NCBI GenBank assembly: GCA_024742285.1
Contig: JANSYR010000001.1
Location: forward strand, 620,001-684,000
Length of the DNA stretch: 64,000 bases
Direction of reading: 5' to 3'
DNA from: a bacterium
Lineage (GTDB): Bacteria > Myxococcota_A > UBA9160 > UBA4427
Part shown: positions 62,790 to 64,000 of the stretch, piece by piece
Position numbering within the stretch: the stretch's first letter is position 1
How the letters are laid out: each line of letters opens with the position of its first letter
Made by a program: the position numbers and the translations under genes
The notes under the pieces: generated by a model
Database searches by the model: none
Told to the model about the DNA's origin: nothing
What the model saw: only the letters and a program-made list of their open reading frames with translations

Positions 62790-63749
62790 ATGAACACGAA
62801 TCGAATCGAATACGCGGGCCTCGGCTACGTCGGCGTCGCGGCGAACGACGCCAAGGCCTGGCTCGAGTTTGCGACCGAAGTCTGCGGTTTGATGCCGTCG
62901 ACCATTCCGCCCGGTGATCGCGGCCCGATCCTCGCGCCGGCCCCCGAGCGGGGCGGGACGGGACCCGACGGATCCGTCTACCTCAAGATGGACGACCGAC
63001 AATGGCGGATCGCCGTGCACCCGGCTGAAGAGCCCGGTCTCCGCTATCTCGGCTTCGAAGTGAAGTCGCAGGGGAGCTTCGATCTCGTCGTCGAGCATCT
63101 CCAGAAGCGGGGCGGCGACGTACGCCCGGGCACGCCGGAGGAGCTCGATGCGCGTAGCGTGGCCTCGCTCGCCGTGCTCGAAGATCCGGCCGGCCACCGG
63201 ATCGAGCTCTTCGCCGGCCCGGTGCGCGACCGCGACTTCCGCTCGCCGACCGGGACGCGCTTCCTGACCGGCGATCTCGGCATGGGTCACGTCGTGCTCT
63301 ACGTGCCGGACATCGAGGCGGCCCTCGCCTTCTACCGGAACGTGCTGGGCTTCGAGCGGTCCGACTACATGACCTTCGGTCCGAACGGGATGGGGATCCA
63401 CTTCCTGCGGTGCACCCGCCGACACCACAGCATCGCCCTCCTCCAGATCGGCGAGCTCACGGGACTGCAGCACCTCATGCTCGAGACCGAATCCCTCGAC
63501 GAGCTCGGCGGCGCCCTCGATCGCGCGATGGCGAAGGGCGTTCCGATCACTTCGACCCTCGGCCGTCACCGCAACGACGAGACCGTGTCCTTCTACATGC
63601 AGGGGCCGTCGGGCTTCGACGTCGAGATCGGTTGGGACGGACTGCTGATCGGCGACGACTGGGTCGAGAACGAGTTCGCGGGCGGGGGCGATCTGTGGGG
63701 ACATCACGGCCTCGACGCGGAATCCCTCGAGCCGCGGGAAACGAGCTGA
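62790..63749 (+). CDS. Two-domain extradiol-dioxygenase-like VOC protein (BphC/HsaC type)
   Basis: The 319-residue product has two VOC modules, as in 2,3-dihydroxybiphenyl 1,2-dioxygenase. The C-terminal module keeps the likely Fe(II) ligands: His in GMGHVVLYV, His in GLQHLMLET and Glu in FDVEIGW, with SFYMQGPSGF matching the family signature. ATG 62790 begins MNTNRIEYAGLGYVG. Such enzymes cleave catechol rings next to the hydroxyls. Together with the P450, VOC protein and TetR this looks like a small aromatic or steroid-ring degradation module. Confidence 0.88.
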   Translation: MNTNRIEYAGLGYVGVAANDAKAWLEFATEVCGLMPSTIPPGDRGPILAPAPERGGTGPDGSVYLKMDDRQWRIAVHPAEEPGLRYLGFEVKSQGSFDLVVEHLQKRGGDVRPGTPEELDARSVASLAVLEDPAGHRIELFAGPVRDRDFRSPTGTRFLTGDLGMGHVVLYVPDIEAALAFYRNVLGFERSDYMTFGPNGMGIHFLRCTRRHHSIALLQIGELTGLQHLMLETESLDELGGALDRAMAKGVPITSTLGRHRNDETVSFYMQGPSGFDVEIGWDGLLIGDDWVENEFAGGGDLWGHHGLDAESLEPRETS

Positions 63750-63761
63750 GGCGCGCCCCGT

Positions 63762-64000
63762 TCACGAATCGAGCCGCTTCTCCATGTCGACCTCGACCGG
63801 CTCGAAGCCCTCGTCCTCGTAGAGCGCGATTGCCCCGCGGTTGCCCGCGAGAACCGAGAGTCGGAGCGTCGTGACCCCGGCCTCCCGGACGGCGGCTTCC
63901 GCCCGCCGAAGGAGCGCGCGCCCGACGCCCTGGCCACGCGCGGCGGGGCTCACCACGAGATCGCTCACGTAGCCCATCTCGCCCGGCGGGTCGTCGAGCT
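63762..64000 (-). CDS. GNAT-family acetyltransferase (5' end outside window)
   Basis: Only the last 78 or so residues are visible. They contain the acetyl-CoA-binding motif A (YVSDLVVSPAARGQGVGRAL) with RGQGVG, then LRLSVLAGNRGAIALYEDEGF, a classic GNAT C-terminus. The frame stays open to the right edge. It converges with the dioxygenase-like gene (12-bp gap). The substrate is unknown. Confidence 0.9.
   Translation of the reverse strand, partial: LDDPPGEMGYVSDLVVSPAARGQGVGRALLRRAEAAVREAGVTTLRLSVLAGNRGAIALYEDEGFEPVEVDMEKRLDS

Overview
The window is chromosomal DNA of a high-GC, Gram-negative environmental bacterium. The Gram-negative call rests on several lipobox lipoproteins, an RND pump with its adaptor, outer-membrane beta-barrels and a Tat-exported oxidoreductase. 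Two Baeyer-Villiger monooxygenases (BVMOs), two P450s, an extradiol-dioxygenase-like protein, a crotonase and many TetR/IclR/AraC regulators suggest a versatile degrader of cyclic ketones, terpenoids, steroids or aromatics. A deltaproteobacterial-type lineage (Myxococcota or Binatota-like) is my best guess, but no marker gene here fixes the phylum.

Layout. (1) 1-9.5 kb: ketone/terpenoid catabolic cluster. It holds a truncated BVMO with an IclR regulator, a decayed alcohol dehydrogenase, a TetR-BVMO operon with an apparently leaderless TetR transcript, a P450 coupled to an unknown protein, an AraC regulator and an exported START-like protein. (2) 9.8-24.3 kb: mobile, AT-richer island. Phage-type DNA-handling genes (ParB-methyltransferase, DUF5681, terminase large subunit) occur without any capsid, portal or tail gene. 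They are followed by a lipoprotein, DUF2924 and a serine recombinase, then defence-type cargo: an HTH-ImmA/IrrE pair, a SIR2-HerA operon and a divergent protein in which I see PIN-nuclease-like motifs. A tRNA-Ser(GCT) with its terminator follows. (3) 24.9-43.4 kb: core-like DNA. It includes SGNH hydrolase, envelope proteins, a zinc alcohol dehydrogenase, a trans-acting enoyl reductase-like protein, and a striking envelope cluster at 30.8-41.8 kb. That cluster combines a lipoprotein inorganic pyrophosphatase homologue, a DUF4056 lipoprotein, two ATP/ADP-translocase-family membrane proteins (one fused to HEAT repeats), a cNMP-binding-domain-like protein, a PAP2 phosphatase and a BamA-type barrel with an N-terminal kinase-like region. 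(4) 43.7-57.4 kb: a genomic island in tRNA-Gln(CTG). A 25-bp copy of the tRNA 3' end lies at 57422-57446. It carries an excisionase-like HTH gene, AraC-RND-adaptor, peroxiredoxin, an isoquinoline-1-oxidoreductase-like set (IorA, IorB, cytochrome, XdhC), a Kef-type antiporter and a LysR remnant. (5) 57.5-64 kb: GlxA-type regulator, DUF6010 protein, an exported unknown, and a second catabolic cluster (P450-VOC divergent from TetR, then a two-domain extradiol-type VOC protein). The window ends in a truncated GNAT gene.

The strongest candidates for new biology are the envelope nucleotide/phosphate cluster at 30.8-41.8 kb and the terminase-without-capsid island with SIR2-HerA and its PIN-like neighbour. 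SIR2-HerA itself is a known defence type. All function calls are from reading the sequence; no database search was run.
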